Below are positions 45,610 to 57,738 of a stretch of DNA of 64,000 nt, in pieces. The notes under the pieces were generated by a model, which searched no databases, was not told where the DNA came from, and worked only from the letters and a program-made list of their open reading frames with translations. This DNA comes from Lysobacter enzymogenes (GTDB lineage Bacteria; Pseudomonadota; Gammaproteobacteria; Xanthomonadales; Xanthomonadaceae): the NCBI RefSeq assembly GCF_023617245.1, contig NZ_CP067396.1:5800001-5864000 (forward strand), read 5' to 3'. Every line of letters starts with the position of its first letter. Within the stretch, counting starts at the first letter, position 1. The position numbers were made by a program, and so were the translations under genes.

Positions 45610-46578
45610 GTGACTTCGACGCGTTCGCTAAGTCCGCGATTTGCCTACAAAAGCGACAAGCTCAAGCCGCTGCGCGCGTTCTGCCAGACCGCGCGCCTGG
45701 GCTCGGTCTCACGAGCGGCTGAGGCGCTCTACCTCAGTCAGCCGGCGGTGACCCTGCAGTTGCAGGCGCTGGAACGCGAAATGGGCGTGCGCCTGCTCGA
45801 GCGCAGCGGCCGCCGCCTGGCCCTTACCCGCGAGGGCGAGGCGCTGTACGAACTGGCCCGCCCCCTGGTCGAGGGCCTGGACGGGCTGGAGGGCGTGTTC
45901 CGCGAGCGCATCCGCGGCCTCGACGCGGGCGAGCTCAACGTCGCCGCGGGCAGCTCGACCATCCTCTACCTGCTGCCGAAGATCGTCGAAGCCTTCCGCG
46001 CCGCGCATCCGGAGGTGCGGCTGACCCTGCACAACGTCACCGGCGCCGGCGGCCTGGACCTGCTGCGCTCCGACGGCGTCGACCTGGCGGTGGGCTCGAT
46101 GCTCGACGTGCCCGGCGACCTCAGCTACGCCCCGGTCTACCGCTTCGAACCGATGCTGATCGCGCCGCGCGACCATCCGCTGGCCCAGCTCGAAACCCTG
46201 ACCCTGCAGGACTTGAGCCCGTACGGCCTGATCCTGCCGCCGCAGCGCCTGACCACTTACCGCATGGTCGATCTGGTGTTCCAGCAGAACCGCGTGCCGT
46301 ACACCGTGGCGCTGGAAGTCGGCGGCTGGGAGGTGATCAAGCAATACGTGGCGATGGGCCTGGGGATCAGCATCGTCACCGCGATCTGCCTGACCGAGGC
46401 CGACCGCGCACGGTTGTCGGCGCGTTCGCTGGCCGATTACTTCCCGTCGCGCAGCTACGGCGTGGTGGTGCGCAAGGGCAAGTACCTGTCGCCGCAAGCG
46501 CGGGCGTTCACCGAGCTGATCCAGCCGGCGTTGTTCGAGCGTGGGGATTACTACGCGACCGGCCAATCCGATCGCTGA
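45610..46578 (+). CDS. LysR-family regulator, probable control of the glyoxylate shunt
   Basis: 322 residues from a GTG start (no better ATG nearby). The N-terminal helix-turn-helix reads FCQTARLGSVSRAAEALYLSQPAVTLQLQALEREMG, followed by an effector domain (ELNVAAGSSTILYLLPKIVEAF) of the CysB-like type. Divergent orientation next to aceB is the usual arrangement of a LysR activator and its target. Effector unknown. Confidence 0.88.
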   Translation: MTSTRSLSPRFAYKSDKLKPLRAFCQTARLGSVSRAAEALYLSQPAVTLQLQALEREMGVRLLERSGRRLALTREGEALYELARPLVEGLDGLEGVFRERIRGLDAGELNVAAGSSTILYLLPKIVEAFRAAHPEVRLTLHNVTGAGGLDLLRSDGVDLAVGSMLDVPGDLSYAPVYRFEPMLIAPRDHPLAQLETLTLQDLSPYGLILPPQRLTTYRMVDLVFQQNRVPYTVALEVGGWEVIKQYVAMGLGISIVTAICLTEADRARLSARSLADYFPSRSYGVVVRKGKYLSPQARAFTELIQPALFERGDYYATGQSDR

Positions 46579-46589
46579 TTGGATGCTTC

Positions 46590-46702
46590 CTGTAGGAGCG
46601 ACGCGAGTCGCGACCGCGGGGTCGCAAGCTCGCGTCGCAAGCGCGGTGTCGCAGTCGCGACTCGTGACCGAAGGAAATCCCTTTGGGGCGTCGCTCCTAC
46701 AG
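46590..46702. repeat. 113-bp REP-type double unit downstream of the LysR gene
   Basis: Direct-orientation counterpart of the unit at 43726-43838, with the same internal GTGACCGAAGGAAATCCCTT segment and CTGTAGG/CCTACAG ends. Confidence 0.88.
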
Positions 46703-46732
46703 GGAGCCCTCGTCGCTACGCGGCCTGCAAAA

Positions 46733-46770
46733 GCCCCTCTCCCGCGTGCGGGAGAGGGGTTGGGGTGAGG
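46733..46770. repeat. GGGAGAGGG-type palindromic repeat
   Basis: CCCCTCTCCCGCGTGCGGGAGAGGGG followed by TTGGGGTGAGGG, a palindrome common between genes in many proteobacteria. Only one copy was seen in this window, 20 bp from the collagenase stop; it may act as its terminator. Confidence 0.8.
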
Positions 46771-46789
46771 GCGAACGCCCGCAGTCCCG

Positions 46790-49450
46790 TCAGTACCGCG
46801 CGCTCACCTTGACGCCCGAGAACGCGCTCGCCGCATGCACGGCCACATACACATACCCCGCCGGCGGATTGGCGATCGTCACCGATTCCGCATTGCCGGC
46901 CTTGGCCGAGCGGTACTGATACGAATCGCGCGAGGGCCAGTTGCCGGCGCTCACGTACAGATCCGCGTTGCCGCTGCCGCCGGCGGTGTCGATACGCAGT
47001 TGGCTAACGCCGGCCGGCAGGTACAGATAGAAGTAGGCGTAGTTGCCCACCGTGGCCGCCGCATTGCTGCGCGAACAATTGCGTCCGAGCGTACGAGCGT
47101 CGCTGCCGCTGCACTCGGGCAGGCCGGGTTCGCTGACCGTGATCGAGCGCGTCGCCGTCGCGGTCGCGCCGCGGTCGTCGGTGACGGTCAGGCTCACCGT
47201 GTAGCTGCCGCCGGCCGCGTAAGTCTTGCTCGGGTTCGCCGCGGTCGAGCCGGTGCCATCGCCGAAGTTCCAGCTGCGCGCGACGATGCGGCCGTCGCTG
47301 TCGCTGGAGGTGTCGCTGAAGTTCACGCTCAGTCCGCTCGCGGCGACGCTGAAGTTCGCCGTCGGCGGCTGGTTCGGGGTGCCGCCGCAACCGCTGCCGG
47401 CCGGGTCGGCCACGCACGGCAGCCAGGCCTTGAACGCGGCGTCGTTGCTCTGGCCGATGCCGGCCATGTAGGTCGCGTACCCGGTGTAGTCGCCCGGACG
47501 GAACTTGGCCAGGATCGCGTTCACCTGCGTGCGCCGCTGTTCGAACATGAAGCGCACCGCCAGGTAGCCCCAGCGATAGACCCGGTTGGTGCCGCTGTCG
47601 TAGTCGTTGGCGTAGACCGTGCTCAGCGCATAGGTGCCGCGCGCGGCCTCGGCGATGGCGCCGTCGTTGGCGACCTCGCGATACTGGTAGGACAGGTACT
47701 CGGCGAAGCCTTCCACCCACCACACGGTCTTCTGCCGCATCGCCGCCTGGAAGTCGCCCCACATGTTGAAGCGGCCGTCGAGGTAGTGGACGTACTCGTG
47801 GGTCAGGTTCCAGATCTCGAAGTTCGGGCGCAGCCATTCGGCCTCGTAGGCGATGAAGCGCGCCTGGTTGCCCGGCGCCGACGGATCGCCTTCCAGGTAC
47901 ATGCCGCCGTTGTTGGTGTCGATGCCGAAGATCGCGCCGGCGTAGATGCCGTAATCGTCGCTGCTGTCGAACACCGCCATTTCCAGGCTGGCGTTGTTGT
48001 CGCCGGCCACCGGCACGCCGCCGGTGGCGAGTTCGCGATGGAAGTAGGCTTCCTGGCCGGCGACGGTGGCGCAGGCGCCGGCGAGTTCCGAGGCGCTCAT
48101 CTGCTGCGCGCGCAGGGTCAACGTAGCGCTGCAGGTGTGGCGGATCGGCAGCGCCGCCGCTTCCAGCCGCGCCGCGAAATCGCACTGGCCGTAGTAGGCG
48201 CAGTTGCCGGCGTCGTAGTACTGCGCCATCTCGCCGATGCCGACCCACAGCCGCGCGGTCGCGCCGGTGATCGCGCTGCGATCGATCAACGCCTTGGCGC
48301 GCGAACGCGCCAGGGTCTTGAGCGCGCCGTCGTACTGCAGGAAGCGCGCCATCTCGCGCCCGGCGTTGGACACCAGGTAAGCGCGATCGCCGCCGAGCAG
48401 GGCGAAGTTGCGGTTGGCGAAGTTGTACAGCGTGTCGACGATGGAAGTGTCGGACTGCACCAAGGCGCGGAAGGCCGCGTCCTGGTGTCCGCGGAAGGTC
48501 ACCGTGTAGGCGTTGTTGACCGCGACCTTCATCCAGTAGAACGCGTCGAAGCGGCTGTCGTAGGCGTCGAGCAGGCGTTTGACCACGTACAGGTAGCGCG
48601 CGTTCTCGGTGGCGCTGTCGATCAAGGTGACGTACTCGGCGAGGATCTCGCCGTGGGCGTCGTCGACGCGGCCGAAGTTGGCGTTGGCGGCGAACGCGTC
48701 CAGCGCCGGACGGATCGCGTTGCGCAGGTTCGCGCCGTAGCTGCCGACCGCGCTGTCGTAGTACTGCACGTAGTAGCCGGCGCGCAGGAACAGCACCAAT
48801 TGCAGGGTGCCGGCGTTGTTGGTGCCGTCGTAGGCGCGCGCCGAGGCGGCGAAGGCGTCGGCGACGCTGACCATCTGCGCCTCGCGGAAGGTCGCATAAG
48901 CCTGGCTGCCGCTGAGGCCGAACAGTTGGTTGATGCAGTCCGGCGCCGCCGCGCGCACCGCCGAGGCCAATGCCGCGCCGCTGAGCGCGCCGAAGCTGGC
49001 CGGATCGCAGGCGGCGGCCTTGGCCGAACGCGCGGCGGCCAGCAGCGAGGGACGCTTGAGCGGATCGCGGCGCAGCGCCGCGCCGTCGTAGGCGCTGTCG
49101 GCGCGTTCGGGCAACAGCGGTTGCTGCGGCGCGCGTTGCGCCGGCGCCAGCGAACGCGGCTGGCGATGTTCGCCGAACAACTGCCGCTCGGTGGCCGGTT
49201 GCTTGCGCGTGCCGCCGGCGGCGACGCGCGACGCCGCGAACGACGCCGCGCGGTCCGAACCGGGCCGGGATGCGGACGCGGCGGCGGACGCGGCGCCCGC
49301 CATAGCCAGGCGCGGCGCAACCGATGCGGCGGGAGGATGGTCGGGCGGGGATTGCAGCGCGGACGGCAGGGCGAAGCTGGCGAATACCGCCAGCGCGGCC
49401 GTGCCGGCCAGAAGGGCCCGCAGCGGGCCCGGACGGAACACGAAGGACAT
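46790..49450 (-). CDS. Secreted M9 collagenase with PKD and PPC domains
   Basis: 886 residues. An N-terminal signal-like hydrophobic segment (LRALLAGTAALAVFASFALP) precedes an Ala/Arg-rich pro-region and the M9 N-terminal activator and catalytic domains. The zinc motif is HEYVHYLDG (His551, His555) with the downstream Glu in WWVEGFAEYLSYQYRE. A PKD domain (PPTANFSVAASGLSVNFSDT ... WNFGDGTG) and a C-terminal PPC-type domain (YFYLYLPAGVSQLRIDTAGG) follow, both typical substrate-binding or secretion modules. It degrades collagen in family members. ATG 49450 has GAGGAG upstream. Confidence 0.93.
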   Translation of the reverse strand: MSFVFRPGPLRALLAGTAALAVFASFALPSALQSPPDHPPAASVAPRLAMAGAASAAASASRPGSDRAASFAASRVAAGGTRKQPATERQLFGEHRQPRSLAPAQRAPQQPLLPERADSAYDGAALRRDPLKRPSLLAAARSAKAAACDPASFGALSGAALASAVRAAAPDCINQLFGLSGSQAYATFREAQMVSVADAFAASARAYDGTNNAGTLQLVLFLRAGYYVQYYDSAVGSYGANLRNAIRPALDAFAANANFGRVDDAHGEILAEYVTLIDSATENARYLYVVKRLLDAYDSRFDAFYWMKVAVNNAYTVTFRGHQDAAFRALVQSDTSIVDTLYNFANRNFALLGGDRAYLVSNAGREMARFLQYDGALKTLARSRAKALIDRSAITGATARLWVGIGEMAQYYDAGNCAYYGQCDFAARLEAAALPIRHTCSATLTLRAQQMSASELAGACATVAGQEAYFHRELATGGVPVAGDNNASLEMAVFDSSDDYGIYAGAIFGIDTNNGGMYLEGDPSAPGNQARFIAYEAEWLRPNFEIWNLTHEYVHYLDGRFNMWGDFQAAMRQKTVWWVEGFAEYLSYQYREVANDGAIAEAARGTYALSTVYANDYDSGTNRVYRWGYLAVRFMFEQRRTQVNAILAKFRPGDYTGYATYMAGIGQSNDAAFKAWLPCVADPAGSGCGGTPNQPPTANFSVAASGLSVNFSDTSSDSDGRIVARSWNFGDGTGSTAANPSKTYAAGGSYTVSLTVTDDRGATATATRSITVSEPGLPECSGSDARTLGRNCSRSNAAATVGNYAYFYLYLPAGVSQLRIDTAGGSGNADLYVSAGNWPSRDSYQYRSAKAGNAESVTIANPPAGYVYVAVHAASAFSGVKVSARY

Positions 49451-50068
49451 CGCGAATCTCCTCGAAGGAAGGACGGCCACGGCGGTCGCGCAGGGCGCGG
49501 GCCGGCGAGCGGGGCTCGCGCGGCGGCCGGGGACGAATCGGACGACGGCGGTACACAACGGCGATGCGGTGGGCGGCGATTCCGGAAAACGGGCGCGGGC
49601 GGCCGCCGCGCGGGACGCGCAGTCCCGTGGCGGCCGCGTCGCCGCGGCCGGCCCGTCTGCGCTGCTCGATTGCTGTCCCGGCCGCCCGGCCGCGTCGCGC
49701 CGGCCCACGCCGGCACGGCCGACCCAAGGCCGAACCCGGCATGCGCTGCTTCGACGACGGCCGCCCCTGACGGTTGCGGGCGCCCCGATCGGCCGCGGCC
49801 TGCGTGCGGCGATGCGCACGGTTTCAATGGCTGCTGATCGGTATACCGTATACGATATGTGTGGAATCTGTGGCGATTCCGTGACTGCGTTCGTGGCTCG
49901 GCATGCCTTCGTTGCCGTTCATCGGCAATGTGTCGGACGTACGCATGACCCATGGACCGCGCTTCTGCGAAGCCCATCCCACTAAAGTACTAAGCGTCCC
50001 GCCCGCACTCGCTGCGCAGACGCGATCCCTGCCACATTTCGCACGCAGCCCTTGGATAGACTGGCCGC
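49451..50068. other. Long intergenic region between the collagenase and GntR genes
   Basis: 618 bp. The first 370 bp are GC-rich without a credible gene. An A/T-richer stretch at 49838-49860 holds two overlapping perfect palindromes, CGGTATACCG (49839-49848) and CGTATACG (49847-49854). This TATAC-type dyad resembles GntR-family operators and may control either or both divergent genes. Confidence 0.5.
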
Positions 50069-50779
50069 ATGAGCATCCTGCCCCGTTCGCTGTCCGACCA
50101 AGCCTTCGAAGTGGTACGCGAACGGATCCTGTCGACCCAGATCCCGCCGTTGGCGCCGATCCGCCAGGAGCTGCTGGCCGAGGAACTGGGCATCAGCAAG
50201 ATCCCGCTGCGCGAGGCCCTGAGCCGGCTGGAGGAACAGGGCCTGCTGTCCTCGCACCCGAACCGCGGCTTTTTCGTGCCGCCGCTGAGCTCGACCGAGG
50301 CCGAGGAAGTGTTCGCGCTGCGCCTGAAGATCGAGCCCGAAGCCGCCGCCCAGGCCTGCCTGGTCGCCTGCGAGGCCGGCCAGGAGGCCGCGCGCGCCGC
50401 GTTCGAGGCCTGGGAGCGCTCCGACCACGCCGACCCCAATGCCAGCGTGCGCTGCAACCGCGCCTTCCACCTGGCCCTGGTGACCCCTGGCGGGCGCCAG
50501 ATCACCGCGCAACTGGTCGAGCGCCTGCAAGTGCTGGCCGAGCGCTACGTGCGCAAGCACCTGGAACCGGCCGGACGCGAAGCGCGCGCGGCCAACGAAC
50601 ACCTGGGCATCCTGCAGTCCTGGCTGCAGCGCGACGCCGCCCGGGTCGACCAACTGCTGTCGACCCACATCCTGAGCACCTTGCACGACCTGCGCGCGCA
50701 ACTCGAACAGATCCCGCAGACCGGCCCGATGCTCCCCGATTTCCGCCGCGCCCCACGCCGCCGCCGCGAACCGGCCTGA
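50069..50779 (+). CDS. GntR-family regulator with FCD effector domain
   Basis: 236 residues. The winged helix reads LSDQAFEVVRERILSTQIPP, ELLAEELGISKIPLREALSRLEEQGLL and NRGFFVPPLS, followed by an all-helical FCD domain (FALRLKIEPEAAAQACL, FHLALVTPGGRQI, EHLGILQSWLQRD). FCD regulators sense carboxylic acids. No metabolic operon is adjacent; the divergent collagenase is the nearest upstream gene. Confidence 0.9.
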   Translation: MSILPRSLSDQAFEVVRERILSTQIPPLAPIRQELLAEELGISKIPLREALSRLEEQGLLSSHPNRGFFVPPLSSTEAEEVFALRLKIEPEAAAQACLVACEAGQEAARAAFEAWERSDHADPNASVRCNRAFHLALVTPGGRQITAQLVERLQVLAERYVRKHLEPAGREARAANEHLGILQSWLQRDAARVDQLLSTHILSTLHDLRAQLEQIPQTGPMLPDFRRAPRRRREPA

Positions 50780-50842
50780 GCGGACGGGCTTGAGCGAATC
50801 GACTTGAGTGCGTTGGCTTGAGCGAACTGGCTTAAGCGGACC
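50776..50842. repeat. 14-bp degenerate tandem repeat at the 3' end of the GntR gene
   Basis: Units at 50780, 50794, 50808 and 50822 follow the pattern GCGNANNGGCTTGA, with a fifth partial unit at 50836. The array begins inside the GntR stop codon. Confidence 0.75.
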
Positions 50843-50883
50843 AGAGAACGCGACAGGCCCGCGAACGCGCAAGCGCGACAAAG

Positions 50884-51828
50884 TCAAAATGGATTCCGGC
50901 TTTCGCCGGAATGACGGCAGGTGGGGACGTCCTCTCCCTGTCCGTCATTCCGGCGAAAGCCGGAATCCATTTTGATCTTGCCGTTGCCGTTGCCATTGCC
51001 GTTGCTGCGCTTTGCTCTTGGCTTGGACGCAACCTCGCACGAAGCCCATGTTCCGCAGCCCCGGAGGGCGTGCGCATGGATGCGCACGCGCGCCATGGGG
51101 CATGGATGCCCCTTATGGCGCGGCCCCGCGCCCCTGTCGAGCCATAGTGGCTCTTGATCCGAAAAAACAAGGCCTTTTCTTTGGTTACTTTCTTTGTGGC
51201 TTCAGACAAAGAAAGTGACCCGGCCGCTTGCGGACGGAAGCTCTGGATGTTCGCTTGTCGTCACCCGTACGCACACGCAAAGGCAAACCCTCCGCGGAAT
51301 GCCCCCTGTAGGAGCGGCGCAAGCCGCGACCGCGCTATCGTGACGATTGCGAAAGCTTCGGCGTAGTTGCGTTGCCTCGGTCGCGGCTCGCGCCGCTCCT
51401 ACAGTCGGATACGCAACCCCACGCCCGTCATTCCGGCGAAAGCCGGAATCCATTTTGATGTGTTGCTTGCGTTCTTATCGATGTGTCGTGCGACGACAAG
51501 CCACCATCAAAAGCTTTCGTCCGCAAGCGGCCGAGCTACTTTCTTTTGTCAGCGCGACAAAAGAAAGTAGCCAAAGAAAAACGCTTGTTTAAGGTCAAAA
51601 GACACTAAGTCCAGCACCCGGCGCGGGGCCGCGCCATAAGGGACATCCTGTCCCATGGCGCGCGCGCGCATCCATGCGCGCGCCCTTCGGGGCTGCGGAA
51701 CTGCGGCCTCGTGCGAGGTTGCGTCCAAGCCGAGAGCAACAGCGAAAGCGAAAGCAATGGCCACGGTCGCGCCTCTCGCCGCTCCTACAATCGGGCACGC
51801 AACTTCGCCGCCCCCAAAGCGGCAAGCC
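50884..51828. repeat. Composite palindromic repeat, copy A (about 945 bp)
   Basis: Modules in order are: an inverted pair of CATTCCGGCGAAAGCCGGAAT elements (50889, 50946); a GTTGCC hexamer run; GGAGGGCGTGCGCATGGATG; GGCGCGGCCCCGCGCC; TTTGGTTACTTTCTTTGTGG with CGGCCGCTTGCGGACG; a REP pair (51307-51412); a second CCGGAAT element; the CGTCCGCAAGCGGCCG and ACTTTCTTTTG modules inverted; GGCGCGGGGCCGCGCCATAA; and GCGCCCTTCGGGGCTGCGG. The two halves mirror each other. Small ORFs inside are repeat artefacts. The reverse complement of this arrangement recurs at 57785-59795. Confidence 0.85.
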
Positions 51829-51831
51829 CCC

Positions 51832-52506
51832 TCACACCGTCCCGCGATTCTTCCCAATGAACGGCCGGCAATACTCACGAATCCGAAGCATGTCCGCGTC
51901 CATGTCCTCGCCCAGATGGAACGCCGGCCCGATCCCGATGACCTTGTCGGGATAATGGAAATACGCCAGCACCACCGGCACATCGGCGTTCTTGGCGATT
52001 TTCCAGAACCCCGCCTTCCACTTCTCCACCCGCTTGCGCGTGCCTTCCGGCGCGATGCCGAGCCAGAACTTCTCCGCGCCCTTGATCATCGCCACCGCCT
52101 GGTCGATCACCCCGTGGGCGGCGTTGCGGTTGATCGGGATCACCCCGAAGCGGCGCAGCATGAAGCCCACCACCGGCACCTTGAACAGCGATTCCTTGGC
52201 GATGATGTTGACGTTCAGGCCCATCGCCGCCTTGGCCGCGAACGCCCACACCCCGTCCCAGTTGGACGAGTGCGGGATGCCGATCAGCACCGCGCGCGGG
52301 ATGTCGGGGAACTGGCCGACCATGCGCCAGCCGCCCAGGCGCAGGATCGCGCGGCCGAGCCAGCGCGCCAGCCGGCTCGGCTTGACCCGCGGCACGTTGG
52401 GCGGCAACGGCAGCACCACCGAGCCGTCGGGCGCGCCCGGCGGATGCTGGAGTTTGGACGCGCCGTGCGGCGTGCCGTCGGTGTGGGTGTCGGGTTCGGC
52501 TGACAT
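51832..52506 (-). CDS. Lysophospholipid acyltransferase family protein
   Basis: 224 residues of the glycerol-3-phosphate/1-acylglycerol-3-phosphate acyltransferase superfamily. Motifs are HSSNWDG (variant of HxxxxD), FKVPVVGFMLRRFGVIPINR and APEGTRKR (EGTR). It lacks the extra membrane segments of full-length PlsC. Acyl acceptor unknown. The composite repeat ends four bases after its stop codon. Confidence 0.88.
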   Translation of the reverse strand: MSAEPDTHTDGTPHGASKLQHPPGAPDGSVVLPLPPNVPRVKPSRLARWLGRAILRLGGWRMVGQFPDIPRAVLIGIPHSSNWDGVWAFAAKAAMGLNVNIIAKESLFKVPVVGFMLRRFGVIPINRNAAHGVIDQAVAMIKGAEKFWLGIAPEGTRKRVEKWKAGFWKIAKNADVPVVLAYFHYPDKVIGIGPAFHLGEDMDADMLRIREYCRPFIGKNRGTV

Positions 52507-52528
52507 GCAGTCTCCGTGGGCTCGCGGG

Positions 52529-52933
52529 TCAATCCCACTCGCGCTGCGAGCGCGCGCGCTTGGTCTGGCTGCGGTCGCGCTTGGCGCCGAGACGGCGCTC
52601 CTTGGCGGCGCGGCTGGGCTTGGTGGCCACGCGCGGCTTGGGCGCGCGCAGGCCGCTGTCGACGAACGCGGCCAGGCGCTCGCGCGCGTCCTCGCGGTTG
52701 CGTTCCTGGGTGCGGAAGCGCTGGGCGCTGATCACCAGCACGCCGTCGTTGGTCACCCGCCGGTCGCGCTTGGCCAGCAGGCGCTCGCGCACGGCCTCGG
52801 GCAACGACGGCGACTGGGCGACGTCGAAGCGCAATTCCACCGCGGTGGCGACCTTGTTGACGTTCTGCCCGCCCGGACCGGTCGAGCGCACGAAGCGTTC
52901 GACCAGTTCCGTCTCGGGAATGGTGATGGTCAT
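52529..52933 (-). CDS. arfB: Ribosome-rescue peptidyl-tRNA hydrolase ArfB
   Basis: 134 residues. The release-factor GGQ motif is in RSTGPGGQNVNKVAT, followed by ELRFDVAQSPSLPEAVRERL and a basic, disordered C-terminal tail (KPSRAAKERRLGAKRDRSQT) that enters the mRNA channel of stalled ribosomes. GGGGAGG precedes ATG 52933. It lies 22 bp upstream of the acyltransferase on the same strand. Confidence 0.94.
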   Translation of the reverse strand: MTITIPETELVERFVRSTGPGGQNVNKVATAVELRFDVAQSPSLPEAVRERLLAKRDRRVTNDGVLVISAQRFRTQERNREDARERLAAFVDSGLRAPKPRVATKPSRAAKERRLGAKRDRSQTKRARSQREWD

Positions 52934-53165
52934 GGGTTCCTCCCCTGGCGATTGTAGTCGGCGTCGGCCGTTCGTCCATGACAGGCCGTCGACAGCGTCC
53001 GTCGCCCGGCGCTGCGCGCGGATTGGGCGACGTTGCCGGCGCGATGGCGCCATCTCGTCCCCGGGCCCTGCCCGCGTCGTTGACTCGGCCGGCGCCGCGG
53101 GGGGACCATGGCGATCCACACCCGATGTGTGCGACCCCCTCGATGCGATCCAAGGAGGACCCCGC

Positions 53166-53906
53166 ATGAAGCGCCCATCCCGTCCGTTCGCCCCGCGCCG
53201 CTTCGCCGCGCCGGCCGTGCGTTTGTTCGCCCTGGCGGTGCTGGCCGCCGCCGCGCCCGTCGCCGGCGCCCAGGTCGATCAGCGCTACGACCCGGCCAAC
53301 GTCAACAGCCGGGTCAACAATCCGGTGTTCCAGCGGCAGATGCGCCAGTCGGCGCAGTCGGTCGCCGAAAGCCTGGTCGGCCGCTCGGCCAACGCCACCG
53401 ACCAGCGCATCCTCGGCCAGTTCGACCAGGTCCAGACCCAGGCCCTGAACCAGATGCAGAACGCCCTGGACCGCATGCCGCAGCCCGACCCGCGCTACGG
53501 CCAGCCCGGCGAGCAGGAGCTCGACGAGCGCACGATCCAGCAGATGCAGCAAACCCCGGAAGGCCGCTACGTGCTCGAGCAGGTGATGGCGGAACGGCGC
53601 CGCGGCGGCGGCGTGCAGCGATATCCGCAAGCGCAGGCGCAGTACCCGCAGCAGCAGTACCAGCGCGCGCCGCAGGCGCAGAACGACTACGACCGGCTCT
53701 ACCAGCAGGCGTACCCGGACGGCATGCAGGGTCCAGGCCAGAACCGCGGCGGTTACCCGCAGCCGCAGTCCTCGACCGGGCGTTCGCTCGGCGGCGCGTT
53801 GCTGCAGGACATCACCAACGCCGCGATCCAGCGCTCGATCGGGCCGCGGGTGCAGGTCCAGGGCAATCCGTACTACTACCAACAGCAGCAGGGCCGCCGG
53901 CCCTGA
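53166..53906 (+). CDS. Secreted Gln/Tyr/Pro-rich protein, unknown
   Basis: 246 residues with a signal peptide (FALAVLAAAAPVAGA, cleavage before QVDQRYDPAN). The mature part begins VDQRYDPANVNSRVNN, continues with helical Gln-rich segments (QFDQVQTQALNQMQNALDRM, TIQQMQQTPEGRYVLEQVM) and a low-complexity Q/Y/P-rich region (QAQYPQQQYQRAPQAQ). The C-terminus returns to GGALLQDITNAAIQRSIG. No domain recognised; an envelope or surface protein is likely. Convergent with truC across a strong palindrome. Confidence 0.7.
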   Translation: MKRPSRPFAPRRFAAPAVRLFALAVLAAAAPVAGAQVDQRYDPANVNSRVNNPVFQRQMRQSAQSVAESLVGRSANATDQRILGQFDQVQTQALNQMQNALDRMPQPDPRYGQPGEQELDERTIQQMQQTPEGRYVLEQVMAERRRGGGVQRYPQAQAQYPQQQYQRAPQAQNDYDRLYQQAYPDGMQGPGQNRGGYPQPQSSTGRSLGGALLQDITNAAIQRSIGPRVQVQGNPYYYQQQQGRRP

Positions 53907-53944
53907 GCGCCGCGGCGATAAGTCGCGGCGGCTGAGCGGAAAGC

Positions 53945-54018
53945 ATCGGGCCTGAAGGCCCTCCCACGAGTTCGCCGCCATGGCCGCGAACTCGTGGGAG
54001 GGCCTTCAGGCCCGATGG
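53945..54018. repeat. Perfect 32-bp inverted repeat between convergent genes
   Basis: The arms 53945-53976 and 53987-54018 are exact reverse complements (CATCGGGCCTGAAGGCCCTC onward), separated by a 10-base loop CGCCATGGCC. It is the GGGAGGGCCTTCAGG family in its most symmetrical form. The right arm overlaps the last codons and stop of truC (SHRA, TGA). Confidence 0.92.
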
Positions 54019-54800
54019 CTTTGGTCCCGGCGCCATGCCCCCTCGCCGCCCTCGAACAACGCCAGCGCCTTGGCGAATTCCGCGTCCGCCGGCGCCACCG
54101 CCTCGATCCGCTCGCCGCTGTGCGGATGCACGAACGCCAGCCGCTGCGCGTGCAACAGCATGCGGTGGATGCCGAGCATGCGGAAACTGCGGTTGTGGCG
54201 GCCGTCGCCGTGGCTGGTGTCGCCGATCAGGTGATGCGAGAGGTGCTTGAGATGGCGGCGGATCTGGCGGAACCGCCCGGTCAGCGGCTGCGCCCGCAGC
54301 AGCGCGTAGCGCGAGGTGTCGAAGCCCGCGGACGCGATCGCCAGTTCGGTCCGCGCCAGCACCGCGAAGCGGGTCTGCGCCGGCTTCTTCAGCGGCTTGC
54401 CGGGGCCGCCGTCGAGATCGTGGTCGACCTCGAACGCATCGTCCGCCGGCCAGCCGCGGCACACCGCCAGATAATCCTTTTCCACTTCGCGCGACATCAG
54501 CACCTTGCCCAGAGCCGAGGCGGTGTCGCGGTCGAAGGCCAGCAGCAGGCAGCCGCTGGTGGCGCGGTCCAGACGATGGACCAGGAAGATCGGCCGGCCG
54601 AACTGCTCGCGCAGGCGGTCGGCGGCGAAGTCGGTCTCGCCGCGCGCCAGCGCGCTGTCGTGAACCATCAGCCCCGCCGGCTTGTCGATGATGGCCAGGG
54701 CCTGGTCGGCGTACAGCACCGGCAGGCCGCCGGCGGTTGCGGCGTCGGCGGTCGCGGTCGCGTCGGTGTGCGGAATGAGTGAACTGAACATCGGATGCAT
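54006..54800 (-). CDS. truC: tRNA pseudouridine(65) synthase C
   Basis: 264 residues of the RluA family. The catalytic Asp is in LVHRLDRATSGCLLLAF, followed by KDYLAVCRGW, SRYALLRAQPLTGRFRQIRRHL, SHHLIGDTSHGDGRHNRSFR and RMLLHAQRLAFVHP, the spacing of E. coli TruC, which modifies U65 of tRNAs. The last residues and stop are contributed by an intergenic repeat. The start is ATG 54800 or 54791. Confidence 0.9.
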   Translation of the reverse strand: MHPMFSSLIPHTDATATADAATAGGLPVLYADQALAIIDKPAGLMVHDSALARGETDFAADRLREQFGRPIFLVHRLDRATSGCLLLAFDRDTASALGKVLMSREVEKDYLAVCRGWPADDAFEVDHDLDGGPGKPLKKPAQTRFAVLARTELAIASAGFDTSRYALLRAQPLTGRFRQIRRHLKHLSHHLIGDTSHGDGRHNRSFRMLGIHRMLLHAQRLAFVHPHSGERIEAVAPADAEFAKALALFEGGEGAWRRDQSHRA

Positions 54801-54924
54801 TCGCGGCGGACGCCGGCTGGGGTGGTCTGTTCTCATTGTCGTCTATGCCTGGGGGCGCCGCAGCCCCGTCTTTTTTCGCCGCCCCGGTGTTCGCGCCGGA
54901 ACGGCTTTTCCGCCAGGAGTGTCC

Positions 54925-57738
<2,814 letters not shown>

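Noticed and set aside
46835..49837. 1000-residue open frame on the plus strand
   Set aside because: Antisense to the collagenase gene; no recognisable domain.
50884..51770. Several ORFs of 65-145 codons reading MDSGFRRNDG and similar
   Set aside because: They are translations of the composite repeat and recur with it; not genes.
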